A DNA stretch of 64,000 nucleotides, taken from contig CAJQUW010011090.1 of assembly GCA_907163375.1 (NCBI GenBank), positions 104,501 to 168,500 on the forward strand. Reading direction: 5' to 3'. This DNA comes from Prostheceraeus crozeri. Lineage: Eukaryota; Platyhelminthes; Polycladida; Euryleptidae. Positions 20,765 to 31,400 of the stretch are shown one piece after another; within the stretch, counting starts at the first letter, position 1, and each line of letters starts with the position of its first letter. A program made the translations under genes and the position numbers. The notes under the pieces were generated by a model, which saw only the letters and a list, made by a program, of their open reading frames with translations, was not told the origin of the DNA and did not search any database.

Positions 20765-21815
20765 ACGTTTGAAGTCAATCTATTATGATGTAAAGCATCC
20801 GGCAGGATTTGCATCTATCAAGAAATTATCAAAAGCGAGTGGTCTTCCACAATCACAAGTGAAACGATGGTTAAAGGGTCAGGCTACCTATACACTCCAC
20901 AAACAAGCGAAAAAGAAGTACCGCACCCGCCATTATATTGTTCATGACATCGATGAACAGTGGCAAGCAGATTTGTGTGATGTTGCCTCCATTTCAAAAC
21001 ATAACTCGGGCAATAATTTTATTTTAACCGTCATTGATATTTTCTCGCGTTATGCGTGGGCTCAACCTTTAAAAACTAAAGAAGGGAAAGGAGTAGCAAA
21101 AGCATTCCAAACAATTTTTCGAGAAGGTCGCATTCCAAAAAGAATTCAGAATGATCAAGGAAAAGAGTTTGAAAATCAGCATGTGAGAAGATTATTTGAG
21201 AGGCATGACATTGAGTTGTTTAGTGTAAAGAGTGCTTATAAAGCTGCACTCGTTGAACGTTTTAATCGCACATTAAAAAATCGCTTGTGGCGACATTTTA
21301 ATGCCAACTTGACACAAAATTGGACAAAGGTTCTACAAGATACACTCCATGCCTACAATCACTCTATCCATCGTTCTATTGGACTCAGACCAGTAGATGT
21401 AAATGCTGACAATGTAGATAAAGTGCGCGAATCATTCCAACGTAAACGTACTCATGTGAAAAGTGATGTGAAAATTGGTGATAAAGTTCGTATCTCAAAA
21501 GTGAAGAGTGTTTTTGCTAAAGGGTACCTTCCGAATTGGACAGAGGAGGTATTTACAGTATCAAGGATTAATCAAAAAGACTCTCCGACCTCCTACAAGT
21601 TGAAAGATTACGATAATGAAGAAATTGAGGTTAGCTTTTACCGCGATGAGATTGAGGTAGTCACTGAAAGTGAAACATATTTGGTAGAGAAAATCATTCG
21701 ATGTAAAAAACGGCAAGGTGAAGAATGGTGTCTTGTTAAATGGACTGGTTATCCTTCAAGTATGAACTCTTGGATGCGTCGTGCCGACATCTTTCATCTA
21801 AGTGATCGACAGTGA
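20727..21815 (+). CDS. Retrovirus-type integrase with C-terminal chromodomain
   Basis: An HTH-like N-terminus (SIKKLSKASGLPQSQVKRWL) precedes the DDE core: D in QWQADLCD, D in IQNDQGKEF, E in ALVERFNRTLK. An SH3-like part (IGDKVRISKVKSVFAKGY) follows and the last 50 residues form a chromodomain (YLVEKIIRCK, CLVKWTGYPSSMNSW). It would insert element DNA, and the chromodomain may steer it to marked chromatin. Start chosen at the ATG at 20727; upstream codons in this frame overlap the cysteine-rich gene. Confidence 0.93.
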   Translation: MRRRKKSQSSSTERLKSIYYDVKHPAGFASIKKLSKASGLPQSQVKRWLKGQATYTLHKQAKKKYRTRHYIVHDIDEQWQADLCDVASISKHNSGNNFILTVIDIFSRYAWAQPLKTKEGKGVAKAFQTIFREGRIPKRIQNDQGKEFENQHVRRLFERHDIELFSVKSAYKAALVERFNRTLKNRLWRHFNANLTQNWTKVLQDTLHAYNHSIHRSIGLRPVDVNADNVDKVRESFQRKRTHVKSDVKIGDKVRISKVKSVFAKGYLPNWTEEVFTVSRINQKDSPTSYKLKDYDNEEIEVSFYRDEIEVVTESETYLVEKIIRCKKRQGEEWCLVKWTGYPSSMNSWMRRADIFHLSDRQ

Positions 21816-21856
21816 TTCATGCAAAGTTGTAACTAACAATGTTTAGGGTTTGAGCT

Positions 21857-22312
21857 ATGAATCCAACTGCCTCATTTTATTCACGACCCTCCTATGTAAG
21901 TGGTGGAGGACAAATTTACATCGGCGCTCGCCGCCAACGTGGAGGTAGCATACTTGGTGAACTGAAATCTGTTGTAGCACCTCTCATATCCAATGTCGGT
22001 AGATCTTTAAAACGAAATGTTTTAAGTAATGCCGTTGGCTTTGCTGGTGATATTGCTAGTGATCTTTCCAGAGGTAGAAGTTTTAAGAGCAGTTTGTTGA
22101 ATCGTGGGAAGGAACGCGGTTTAAAAACATTGAAGCAGACCTTTGCTGGTGTTACTCAAGGAAAGAAATCACCTAAACGAATGAAAAAAGGAAGGAGGAA
22201 ACATCGCGGAGCTGGTAAGGTGCGATCTTCAGTCAAAAGGCATTCACGCAAACGTCGCAGAGGTTCTAATCATTCATCAGGCGCTAAACGACGACGCTGC
22301 CATAACTTCTAA
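21857..22312 (+). CDS. Arg/Lys-rich virion core protein (adenovirus pVI/pX-like)
   Basis: The start FYSRPSYVSGGGQIYIGARRQRGG matches YSRPSYQSGYPVFVGGRRQVGG in Polinton B (52104-52586), each just ahead of the capsid gene. The C-terminal half is almost all basic. Polintons commonly carry such a protein, thought to pack DNA or line the shell. The capsid gene starts 2 bp after its stop. Confidence 0.75.
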   Translation: MNPTASFYSRPSYVSGGGQIYIGARRQRGGSILGELKSVVAPLISNVGRSLKRNVLSNAVGFAGDIASDLSRGRSFKSSLLNRGKERGLKTLKQTFAGVTQGKKSPKRMKKGRRKHRGAGKVRSSVKRHSRKRRRGSNHSSGAKRRRCHNF

Positions 22313-22314
22313 TC

Positions 22315-23593
22315 ATGGAGTGTAAAACTTCCGGTTTTTGTTTGTTTGATCAACAAGCCATACAGACAGATATTCTTAGTTCAAGTATTGTAGATTATCA
22401 TCCTCGAACAGCTGAGAATGCTGGCCCCATTGAATTTGTTATTCCTGGTGGTAGTGATGACTACATAGATTTGAGTTATGCGATGCTTGATTTGAGGTTT
22501 AGAATTCAGCAAGCAGATGGAACTGCTATTGACGATGCACATAAAGTTGGACTGAACAATTTACCATTGACTACATTACTTCGTGATGTTTCTCTAACGA
22601 TTGGAGAGCAGCAGGTGGAAGGTGGTCAAAGCGATTATCCCTATAAATCATATTTCAATCATGTATCACAGTTTCATCCAGCAGCACAAAACAGTCATAT
22701 GGAAGCCATGGGATGGTACAGAGATGAAGCAGGAAAAATTTGATGTTGAAACAAACAGTGGCTTTGTAAAGCGATCTGCTATGATTAAAGATAGTAGAGT
22801 ATGTCAGCTATATGGTCCGCTGAATTTAGACTTCTTTAGACAGTCAAAGTTTTTACTCTGTAATACCAGCATGCGACTCAAGCTGACATTGAATAAGCCT
22901 GAATTTGCGCTGAATGCATTTGCTAAAGTTGACAATTTTAGAATTCATGTGGAAGATATTGCACTTTACATTCGTCGAGTAGTACCGAATCCAAGTGTCA
23001 TTAGAGGACATGCTGAAGGTCTTAACCGCCAAAATGCCATTTACCCCGTTCAGCATACAAAGCTTCTCACCTTTACAATTCCTAAAGATCAAAAGAGTTT
23101 CATGAAAGATGGCCTCTTTCCATCGGAAGCACCGAAGCTCCTCATGGTGGCAATGGTTGAAAATGATGCATTTAATGGTAATATAAAGAAGAATCCTTTC
23201 AACTTTAAACACAATCAGTTAAGTGAAATTGCTTTACGTGTAAATGGTGTGAGTTATCCTGGTCCACCCTACAAACCAGATTTTGCTGCGGATCAATTTA
23301 TGCGCAGTTATGTTGATTTTATGGATGTCTTTGGCTTTTACAATACGGATGACACCAACGGACTGACTATGAAAGAGTTTAAGAGTGGATTTACTATTTA
23401 TGCATTTGATTTGACTGCTGACAGCGATATTAGTGCACCCTATCGTCAAGCGAACGTGCCTCATAATATTCGTTTGGATTTGACGTTCAAAAGAACACTA
23501 CCTGAGACGATCAATGTATTAATTTATGCAGTCTTCGATTCAAATATTGAAATTACAAAGTATCGTGACGTGATTCTTCAGTATAATCGTTAA
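22315..23593 (+). pseudogene. Major capsid-type protein of Polinton A
   Basis: Near its start it reads FCLFDQQAIQTDI and IEFVIPGGSDDYIDLS, then VGLNNLPLTTLLRDVSLTIG, and near its end NPFNFKH and FAFDLTADSDI-like words. The gene in Polinton B (427 residues) is collinear. This family is the usual Polinton capsid protein next to the protease, most likely the double jelly-roll shell protein. The gene looks broken once. Its end overlaps the protease start (TAATG). Confidence 0.8.
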
Positions 23594-24054
23594 TGAGTTG
23601 GTTGACTGCTGACGATATTAAGACTAAAGTGCAGCGTAATGCAGACGAAGCGACGTTGAAAGCATTCGATAATGTCTATTCACTCGATACCTTACCACCT
23701 GCAGTAAATCACTATCCCATCTTTATTGTGCTAAACACTCATTCGCAGAATTTAGGCGGTGAGCATTGGAAAGCGATCTTTATTGGAGAAGACCGACGTG
23801 GTGAACTATTTGACTCTCTTGCTCAACCTCCAAATATACCAACACAGCAGTGGTTGAGAAAACATACGCGTCAATATCAGCGAAATGAACGCATACTACA
23901 ACATCCACTTTCATCAACGTGTGGTGCTTTTGTACTGTACTTCATCTTAAAACGTTTACATGTATCTCGATTTGTATCTGTTATTCAAAACTTTTCATGT
24001 AATCCATCCTCTAATGAAAAAATGATTTGTAAGTTCTATCATGATTTGAAATAA
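23593..24054 (+). CDS. Adenain-type cysteine protease
   Basis: Catalytic signatures are visible: His in GGEHWKAIF, Asp in LFDSL and Cys in STCGAFVLYF, at the spacing of adenovirus-type maturation proteases. It would process virion proteins. At 153 residues the length is typical for Polintons. The start overlaps the capsid stop by one base and AATAAA overlaps its own stop. Confidence 0.9.
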   Translation: MSWLTADDIKTKVQRNADEATLKAFDNVYSLDTLPPAVNHYPIFIVLNTHSQNLGGEHWKAIFIGEDRRGELFDSLAQPPNIPTQQWLRKHTRQYQRNERILQHPLSSTCGAFVLYFILKRLHVSRFVSVIQNFSCNPSSNEKMICKFYHDLK

Positions 24055-24090
24055 AAACATCATGTTGGAAAAATTGTTTTTTATTTTACA
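24048..24090. terminator. Facing polyadenylation signals
   Basis: AATAAA on the plus strand overlaps the protease stop, and TTTTATTTT just downstream gives AATAAA on the minus strand for the TBP-like gene. The two convergent genes thus end within about 45 bp. Confidence 0.7.
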
Positions 24091-24095
24091 ATCCG

Positions 24096-24600
24096 CTAGG
24101 TACGTACATGCTCGATGAGATAGTCTAGGATCACATTTGCTTGTACATGAGATTTTAATCCAGTAATGATCACTTTACTATTATGACAGATTGCCACATG
24201 CACAGGTAACCAACAACTAATGAGAGCTGCAGGAAAAAGTTCGGGTTCATAACACAAATTGTAACTGCTGGTACGAATCTTCAAAAATGATAGACTGTCA
24301 CTCAATTGAGTAGAGATCACCATATTGTCCACAGTCAGATTCGACATCACACACCTCTCCCTCTTCCATATCCGACGTAGTAGTCTTTGTAGCTCTAAGC
24401 GCATTGACTGCGCCGATGAATGAGAAAGGGCGCCGAGAATCTGTACAGTCCCATTTGGGAAGAGTTGAAGATTCCGTGAATTGTTCATCTTCACCACTAA
24501 CATTTGAGGTCGGCCCGGGTAATACTTGCTGTTTGGAAGGTGTTGGTGTAATGTTGTGAGATCGATTTTGGTGTAGAGTCTGAAGCGACGGAGAATGTTG
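24096..24600 (-). CDS. TBP-like protein of Polinton A
   Basis: The reading frame shows two copies of a TATA-binding-protein-like half: RPQMLVVKMNN with LQLFPNGTVQILG, and later YEPELFPAALISCWLP with NSKVIITGLKS. YEPELFP and the GK(V)x(I)TG word are hallmarks of the second TBP repeat. A role in starting transcription of element genes is inferred. The frame overlaps the PC4-like frame upstream; the start is therefore not certain and the 5' limit given is approximate. The same pair exists in Polinton B. Confidence 0.75.
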
Positions 24601-24948
24601 ACGATGGTGTAGCGATGTCGCTTCATGATGAAAGAATGAGTAAATTGAGCGATGTACCTTCCTTTTATACTTTTCCCAACTACCTTGATGAAATGTGAAG
24701 TTAGTATGAAGTTGGGAATGATAGAGTTGAATTCGCCGATTGTTGACGCGCAGCCAGATGCGATTTCCAATACGTGAATGTCTTTTCATATAGAAGTATT
24801 TCAAATCCTTCATGATATGATGTAGAGATTGAAAATGACGATAAGATAAAGCAAACTCTCTTCTCACATTTCCAGTTGAATCTTTGAAATAGACGTTTCG
24901 ATCATGATCCGTTTCAATACGTTGTAGGGAATCTAATTTCCAACTCAT
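24298..24948 (-). CDS. PC4-like domain protein (first copy) of Polinton A
   Basis: Residues 1-110 read as a PC4-like ssDNA/coactivator domain: LDSLQRIETDHDRNVYFKD, then REFALSYRHFQSLHHIMKDL, and a second part IGNRIWLRVNN, FTFHQGSWEKYKRKVHRSI. The rest overlaps the TBP-like frame. Strong resemblance to the neighbour at 24980-25339 shows a duplication. PC4 relatives bind single-stranded DNA and help promoter opening; the role here is inferred. Confidence 0.5.
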   Translation of the reverse strand: MSWKLDSLQRIETDHDRNVYFKDSTGNVRREFALSYRHFQSLHHIMKDLKYFYMKRHSRIGNRIWLRVNNRRIQLYHSQLHTNFTFHQGSWEKYKRKVHRSIYSFFHHEATSLHHRQHSPSLQTLHQNRSHNITPTPSKQQVLPGPTSNVSGEDEQFTESSTLPKWDCTDSRRPFSFIGAVNALRATKTTTSDMEEGEVCDVESDCGQYGDLYSIE

Positions 24949-24970
24949 GGTGCGTGGTAGTCATGTCTGA

Positions 24971-25339
24971 TTAAGATTTGCATAGTAGGGCGATGAACTC
25001 ACGACGAATAAATGTCATGATGGAGCGATGTATGTATCTTCTATACTTCTCCCAATTGTATTTGCGAAATGAGAAACAGTTTGCGGAATGAGAATGGCAG
25101 ATTTGAATTTCATTTCTGTAATGTTGAAGCCAAACTTGATCACCCAAGGAGATGAATCTTAATGTTTCAAAATATTCCAAATCCCTCATGATATCATTGA
25201 GGTTGACAAATTGTCGCCATGTTAATGTAATACCTCTTGATGTATGACCATGAGAATTTTTGAAATTCACGTTTCCATCACGATCAACTCTGATATATTG
25301 TAGAGAGTCCAATATCCAAGTCTTCATGATGTTATGCAA
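24971..25339 (-). CDS. PC4-like domain protein (second copy) of Polinton A
   Basis: It is about 120 residues with the same order as the first copy: LDSLQYIRVDRDGNVNFKN, GITLTWRQFVNLNDIMRDL, LGDQVWLQHYR, FSFRKYNWEKYRRYIHRSI. It has no TBP-like tail. It lies 23 bp upstream of the first copy on the same strand, so the two form a tandem duplication. Confidence 0.5.
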   Translation of the reverse strand: MHNIMKTWILDSLQYIRVDRDGNVNFKNSHGHTSRGITLTWRQFVNLNDIMRDLEYFETLRFISLGDQVWLQHYRNEIQICHSHSANCFSFRKYNWEKYRRYIHRSIMTFIRREFIALLCKS

Positions 25340-25479
25340 AGCCGCAGATCAGCAATATAAAAATGTCGTTTTATCATATTTTGCTTAGCAATGCGGCTAC
25401 AAAGAGATTTGCTAGTAATTGAGCCGCACTCTTTTCTACTCCCATTGATCATGCACAACAGCTAAATGGAAATTGAGAA

Positions 25480-26760
25480 GTGGGTGTCACTCAACTTGTT
25501 TATAGCAACTGTGTCTATACTTTTGATCATGAGGTGATGACTATTAATATGAGACGTACAGCTGCTTACCAATGTGCAAAGGGCTGCCGAGTATACATTC
25601 CACAGTGGCCAAAGAAAGATCTCTTATCATGTAAAAAGTTTATATATGATTTCTTGAATAAAGCGTGTAAACATATTGTCCAATTTACTCCGCACAATGA
25701 TGATCATAATTATGTACATCATGTAGTTGAGAAAGATTGGATTGTTGGTTTAAGTCCAAGTTTAAGAAATGATTTAGGTTACCTCGCTAGCGCCTTAACA
25801 AGCTATGATAATTTTAACGTTAATTACCACATAAGTGGTCATAAACAGTTAATATATCGAGAGGAAGCTTATTATGTAGATCTTATTCCAAAAAATGAGA
25901 AGACGTTGGTGAAGAAGATTGTGATTAAGCCAAGAAAGACAAACATGACTCCTGAAACATTATTGAAGAAATTTAATTATCTCCTTCGAGTTGATGGTAA
26001 ACAAGTGGCAACATTGACTTATATCAAATCATCTAATCATATTGCAATAAGTAAATTGAATGATGATGATCTAGTATTAGTTTGTTCAAAAGATTTTCAT
26101 CAGTTCTTACGACATCGTTCTGCAGCTGTTCATGGAAAATCTGATATGCAACATTTACCATGTGAAAGGCCAAATCAATTTGATACAGAATGGACCGTAT
26201 CTTTATACAGAAAGTATGTAGAGCCTTTAGGTGGTATCTTACATGAAACAAGGGTGTTGATGCCTCGCATTATTACTTCGGTTAAATTGGTTGTAGATTA
26301 TTTAAATGAAGTGATTAATGAGCAACATATTTCATTTTCTGAAAAAGAAGGTGTTTTGTCTCTCACTATAAGTGGAAAAGGTATTGAACTAATTATGGAT
26401 AAAACTCTAATGGACATTTTGGGTTTTGATCAAAATATCTTTAAAAGTGGTACTGTAACCAAAGCTAGTGCAGACATGTCGCTATCGCGTCGTATTAACT
26501 ATTTTCAGATATATTCCAATATTGGTGAAGATGTACGTGTGGGAGATGTTGAAGCTCCGTTGCTAGCAATGATACCATACCAGCCAAAAAGCTGCAGTAT
26601 TTTATCTGAGCATACTTTCAAGAAAGTGCATTATACAAAGCTGAAATCAAACTACATCCCACAAATAGATATTGCCATTTATGACGATGCTGGTGCGTTG
26701 ATTCCTTTTCATAAAGATGCTGTGACAAGTATCACACTCCATTTCCGAATGAAGAGTTAA
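25480..26760 (+). CDS. Penton-like (minor capsid) protein, first paralogue
   Basis: The C-terminal third has the family signature: ILGFDQNIF, INYFQIYSNI, VRVGDVEAPLLAMIP and a closing ITLHFRMK. The Polinton B gene (52711-54204) shares LGFSKSTIY, YVYCNIIEYTRVGDIEATL. I assign it to the second virion protein family of Polintons, probably the penton, from this and from its place. Position 25480 is a GTG; the first ATG in frame is about 25537. Its stop overlaps the next start (TAATG). Confidence 0.6.
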   Translation: MGVTQLVYSNCVYTFDHEVMTINMRRTAAYQCAKGCRVYIPQWPKKDLLSCKKFIYDFLNKACKHIVQFTPHNDDHNYVHHVVEKDWIVGLSPSLRNDLGYLASALTSYDNFNVNYHISGHKQLIYREEAYYVDLIPKNEKTLVKKIVIKPRKTNMTPETLLKKFNYLLRVDGKQVATLTYIKSSNHIAISKLNDDDLVLVCSKDFHQFLRHRSAAVHGKSDMQHLPCERPNQFDTEWTVSLYRKYVEPLGGILHETRVLMPRIITSVKLVVDYLNEVINEQHISFSEKEGVLSLTISGKGIELIMDKTLMDILGFDQNIFKSGTVTKASADMSLSRRINYFQIYSNIGEDVRVGDVEAPLLAMIPYQPKSCSILSEHTFKKVHYTKLKSNYIPQIDIAIYDDAGALIPFHKDAVTSITLHFRMKS

Positions 26761-28319
26761 TGCAAAAGTATGCTAATATATTTTCCAATGTGAATAATAT
26801 GGAAAGTGAAAATAAGGACTCGTTTCTAATCTACTTGCCCAGTAATGCTTCTATGAATAAATTTCCCAAAAATAAACCATCAGACTATCGAGTAGAATTA
26901 AATCGTCCACTACATTTAGAAGGTGAATGGGAGGTTGGCGTTTCTAGTATTTGCTATGATAGCAATATTCAGAATGCAAATGATTTGGAAGAAATGATAT
27001 TGACTCCTCGCACCCATGATGGAATAACGATGAATAATGCATTCCAGTTCCCATACAATTTAACATCAGATGGAAAGTGGAACTATGAATGGATTCAGAT
27101 AAAATCAGATTCTTATGAACCATTTGGGAATGAGAAAATTATTAAGGCATTCAATAGTGGTAATACTTCCATCATGAAGAATAAAAATCAGAGAGCTTAT
27201 GAGTTTACTATCTATCATTGGAGTGGGAGACAGTTCCTTCGCTTTCATTCTTTTACTAAAGGTCTTACACTGAGGTTGGATAATGAATTCTATCCACATC
27301 TTGGTTTTGGTCATGGACTACATCTAACGTCAATTGCTACTGCAAATGTTAAAAAAGTTTATTCAAATTGAATCAACAAATTTCATTATAGATTTAAAAT
27401 ATTTGATGAAGATGTTGTAGAATGCGAAGAACGCATCATTTTGAAAAAGCGTGGTGTTCAACCTTTATCACTTATTGAGTTAGTAAAACGATGGGATGAG
27501 ACTGTGGGTAAGAAGTATGGAGAGAAAATTTTGGCGGACAAAAATAAGTTGGTTATTCAGAAATATAATGACAAACTTACAGTTTATTTCTCTCCAACCT
27601 TGCGCCATTTTGTAAGACATTATACACCTATTATTGGAAGCGGTCTGGTGTATGCTTCTCACGAATATCACACTAAAGCTGATTCAGTTAATGATGAATG
27701 GTGGGTGGACATCTATGGTGATCGCATCAAGAAAATTTACCAGTCTTATGAAGAATCTAAAGTTGCTATCAATATAATGCCGCGTCTATATCATACAGTT
27801 GAAAGCTTCATTCATGTAGTAAATCCTTATATACAACAGAAGTTGAAGCATGTGATGAAAAGTAAATATGATGTAAAGACACACCACATTTCGTTTTCAA
27901 TTGAAAATCAACGCGTTGTTCTGAAACTGGGCGATCACATTCAATGTCAATTGAGTAAAAATTTGAAAAAACTCTTTGGTTTTCCAATGCTACAAACTGT
28001 GTTTACTGCTGCGCATACGATTGGTATAGAAACACCAATGACACTTGATAAACATGAACAGCACCTTTACATTCAAAGTGATTTGATTCTACCTATTTCT
28101 GTTGGTGAGAAAAAAGAATACATTTTACGCGATTTCATTCATGATAAAGACGCTTCATATGGAATAGTCGAGAAGATGTTTGAATCTATTTTCTATCATC
28201 CCGTCGTCAAACAAACTATACCCTCTATTGCTATCAAAATTACCAATGGTTTACAAGAGTGCATCCATGTGAAAGATACTAAATCCCTCGTAACTTTAGT
28301 ATTTCGGAAAACAAAGTGA
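26760..28319 (+). pseudogene. Penton-like protein, second paralogue
   Basis: The N-terminal part carries DSFLIYLPSNASMNKFP and LEGEWEVGVSSI, which match the start of the Polinton B penton-like protein (NIILPSNSNPKIFPSNK, HGPHEVALTEI). The C-terminal part has KLFGFPMLQTVF and LYIQSDLILPISVG, the family signature. It is a diverged duplicate of the gene upstream and looks broken about once. AATAAA at about 28344 follows it. Confidence 0.65.
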
Positions 28320-28498
28320 AGTCATTGTGATATGTTTATTGAAATAAAAATATGTATATGAAAAAGTCTTTTCACAGATATAGGGGGAATGAGCTGACTG
28401 TAGGCATATATTCACAAGGAAGAAACGATCTCATGCGATACATAAAACAACCATGTATATCTACAAAAAGTAACATCAAAATACTGAGTTAAAGTTGA

Positions 28499-31400
28499 TT
28501 ATGTCAATACATCTCCTGAATGTGGTAGCGTGAGTTTTATTCTTTTGGGTGGAGGTATGTTTGTGTCAGGATGTCCATGTGGAAGAGATGTGTTATGTCC
28601 TATCCAACACCTCTTATCCTCCCATGCTGAAAGTGCTCGTTTCTTGAACGTGTACGTTTTCACAGTATGAACTTGAGATTTTAAGATTGTCATATTGACA
28701 AACGTTATAGTTTTATTTTTATAGGCCTTCTTATAGGACCGATGTTTCATTTTATGAACAATGGATTTTGATATACCTTTAGCACGCTTAATACTATCTG
28801 CACATTCTTTTAATTTCATGGAATACATTTTAGGACGGAGGAGAATCATTTCATCTATTTCCTTTCCTGCTGTTTCATCCTTAAAACAACCAAGTTTGGC
28901 TTTATTCTGTATGGAATAGAGTGGATGAGTGGGATTGTAGTTAGATGTGTCGAAATATTTTTCTAATGACTTACCTACTTCATTAAAATTTAAATCTTTT
29001 TGAGTGGTAATTCCTAAAAAGAAACTATCTGTATCACCACCCAGCAAGCGAACCTCTTTTACGAGAGGGCATGGTTTTAATGTTTTGTAGAAGAGTTGAT
29101 ACATTTCAAGCTTGGAACAATCTAAAACGGCTTGCCCAATATAGATGGGTTTGCACAACTCAACTTCTGATTTTATCATTTTAACACCTACAAGATCCTC
29201 ATCGATGATGTCTCTATCAATGAAAAGAGGTGATGAGGTCAATTTGTGATATTTTTGTTCATCAACGACTAGTTTGTAGTTCATACGTTTTCTAACATCC
29301 TCCATGGTCTTTCCGAAAAGACTGTCATTCTTATATTTATAAAAATCCTTTTCAAAATTATTTTGGGCGAGTGCACGTTTTTGACTGTTACTATCTATGT
29401 AGGGTTTGAGGAAGGCTTTCTGTCTAAATTTGATAATGCGGTGAACTGACTTTAGAAGCATGCCCATTTCTAAATGGAATTTTAATATGCAGAAGTGTAC
29501 GAGATAATTTTTCTTATCATATTGGGTGAGTAAAAGTTTGCGGCATGGTTTGTACCTTGGCTGTCCACACTCTCTTAAGTTATCATGAAATTGTGACATG
29601 AATGGTGAAAACATATCTTCAGTCACTTACCAGATTCAGGTGCGAGTGGGAAATCAGCAGTTTTATTTTTAATGCTATTTGGATAAATCAAATCCACTTC
29701 AAAATAATATTCCCAATCACCTTCATCTGGAATATTCAGTATGTTTGAAGGGTTGGAGTAATACTCAAGCTCATGTTGATTTAACTAACTAAACTCGGAA
29801 TGAGGTAGTGGTTTAGACAGTGAACTGCCATATAAATTATTTTGGTCATAGTACTTTAGGTGGATATGATCATCACCTACTGTTTCAGATTTTATATGAT
29901 GTTTATTTACAAATGTGAGACCACCGCGTATTCCGCGCTCAAATATATTATACATCTCCGGGTCTTGTAAGAGATGAATGGTCTCACCAGTCATTTTAAA
30001 GGCTGATTTAAAGGACATGGCTGGTAGACTGACAAAGTGGACAGGATCTAATTTGTCTTCTTCTAATGCCACTCGCCGAAATTCCTGAAAGACAGCCAGC
30101 AAAATGACATCTAATTCTAAGTAAGCGATCATATAATCGCCAAACGTTTTACAATCAAATTTTAACCATACCTCTTGAGCATGTTCATAATCTTCTACTG
30201 GACAATCTTCACCCGTCAAATCGTTTTGGAATTTGTCAATGGAAGGAAGGGTTGTTTCATTTAGTTTAGACATTGAGCTACAATACGCATAAGGAAAGAC
30301 TCCTTTGCGAGTGATTATTTCATCCGTTAAGTTTGGATAGTGTTTCTTCAAAGTTTGACTATGGGGAAGAAACTTGAGATTACGAACGAGAGAAGCTAGT
30401 GACGCTGACATGAATTGGAATGAATCTAAAAATTTTATTTCGAAGAAGACTGTCTTATTTTCTTTAGTTTTATCTACTGGTACTTTCGCTGTCATTGCCA
30501 TGAATTTTTCTCTCGTTTGCGCTATTACATTAAACTGCCACGATTTCATCTGACTCAACCCTCCTTTTATGAGCATATGACTGTCATAGCCCTTAAAGTT
30601 ATGAAAAATGACGGGTAGTACACGACGTCTCAACCTAAGTGAAAAGTTACATTTGGAGCAGAGTGCGTTTCTACATTTACCAGTGATGTGATCATGATCA
30701 CGCACTTTCTTAATTTTATCGTCATCAAACGTTTTATGACATTTAGGACAGGATGTGCAACTTTCAATTTTTGTTTGTCTTCATCTGACATATGTAGTGA
30801 CTTACGCTGCAATTGGGAATCATATGATTGTTGAAATTTAGCAGCTCTATCGAGAAATTCTAGAAATTTTGAAATGCAATCTTCACTTTGCCAAGTATGC
30901 ATTTTGTTTTGTCTATTCCTAAAGTGGTCATGCCATACTTCATAGCAGGATATGGCTGCTGGCTTGTGGATGATATCATCAATGTAGCATTCTATGTCTG
31001 CGTAAATGACACGCAGGGGACTTAATTCGTCACCATTATCCCTATGTGAAAATATTTTATCTATGGACATGCGTTCCATTTGTAATTTACCTCGCTTGCA
31101 CCATTCATAGTGAGTTTCAAATTTATCTTTACTCCAAAAGGAGCGGATGCAGCGGTCGCATACAAAATGTTCACCTCTTTTAGAGTGCCCCAAGTGAATG
31201 TACAAGCGAGAGATTTTGGGAATACCACAGTAGTGCCATTCCTCGCTATCATCTTGTTTTTCTAATAAGAGGTTGACTACACGTTCATGACAAGTTGAAC
31301 GTGAATTATAGCGGGCACCCTTCAACCCCTTCTCCCACACGTGAACGACAATTTTAATCTTATTATGTTTTTCGAACGTTTCTACATCTTTGATTTTCAT

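Noticed and set aside
22601-22740. Second frame overlapping the capsid gene start
   Set aside because: It is out of register with the conserved capsid sequence in this part and shows no likeness of its own.
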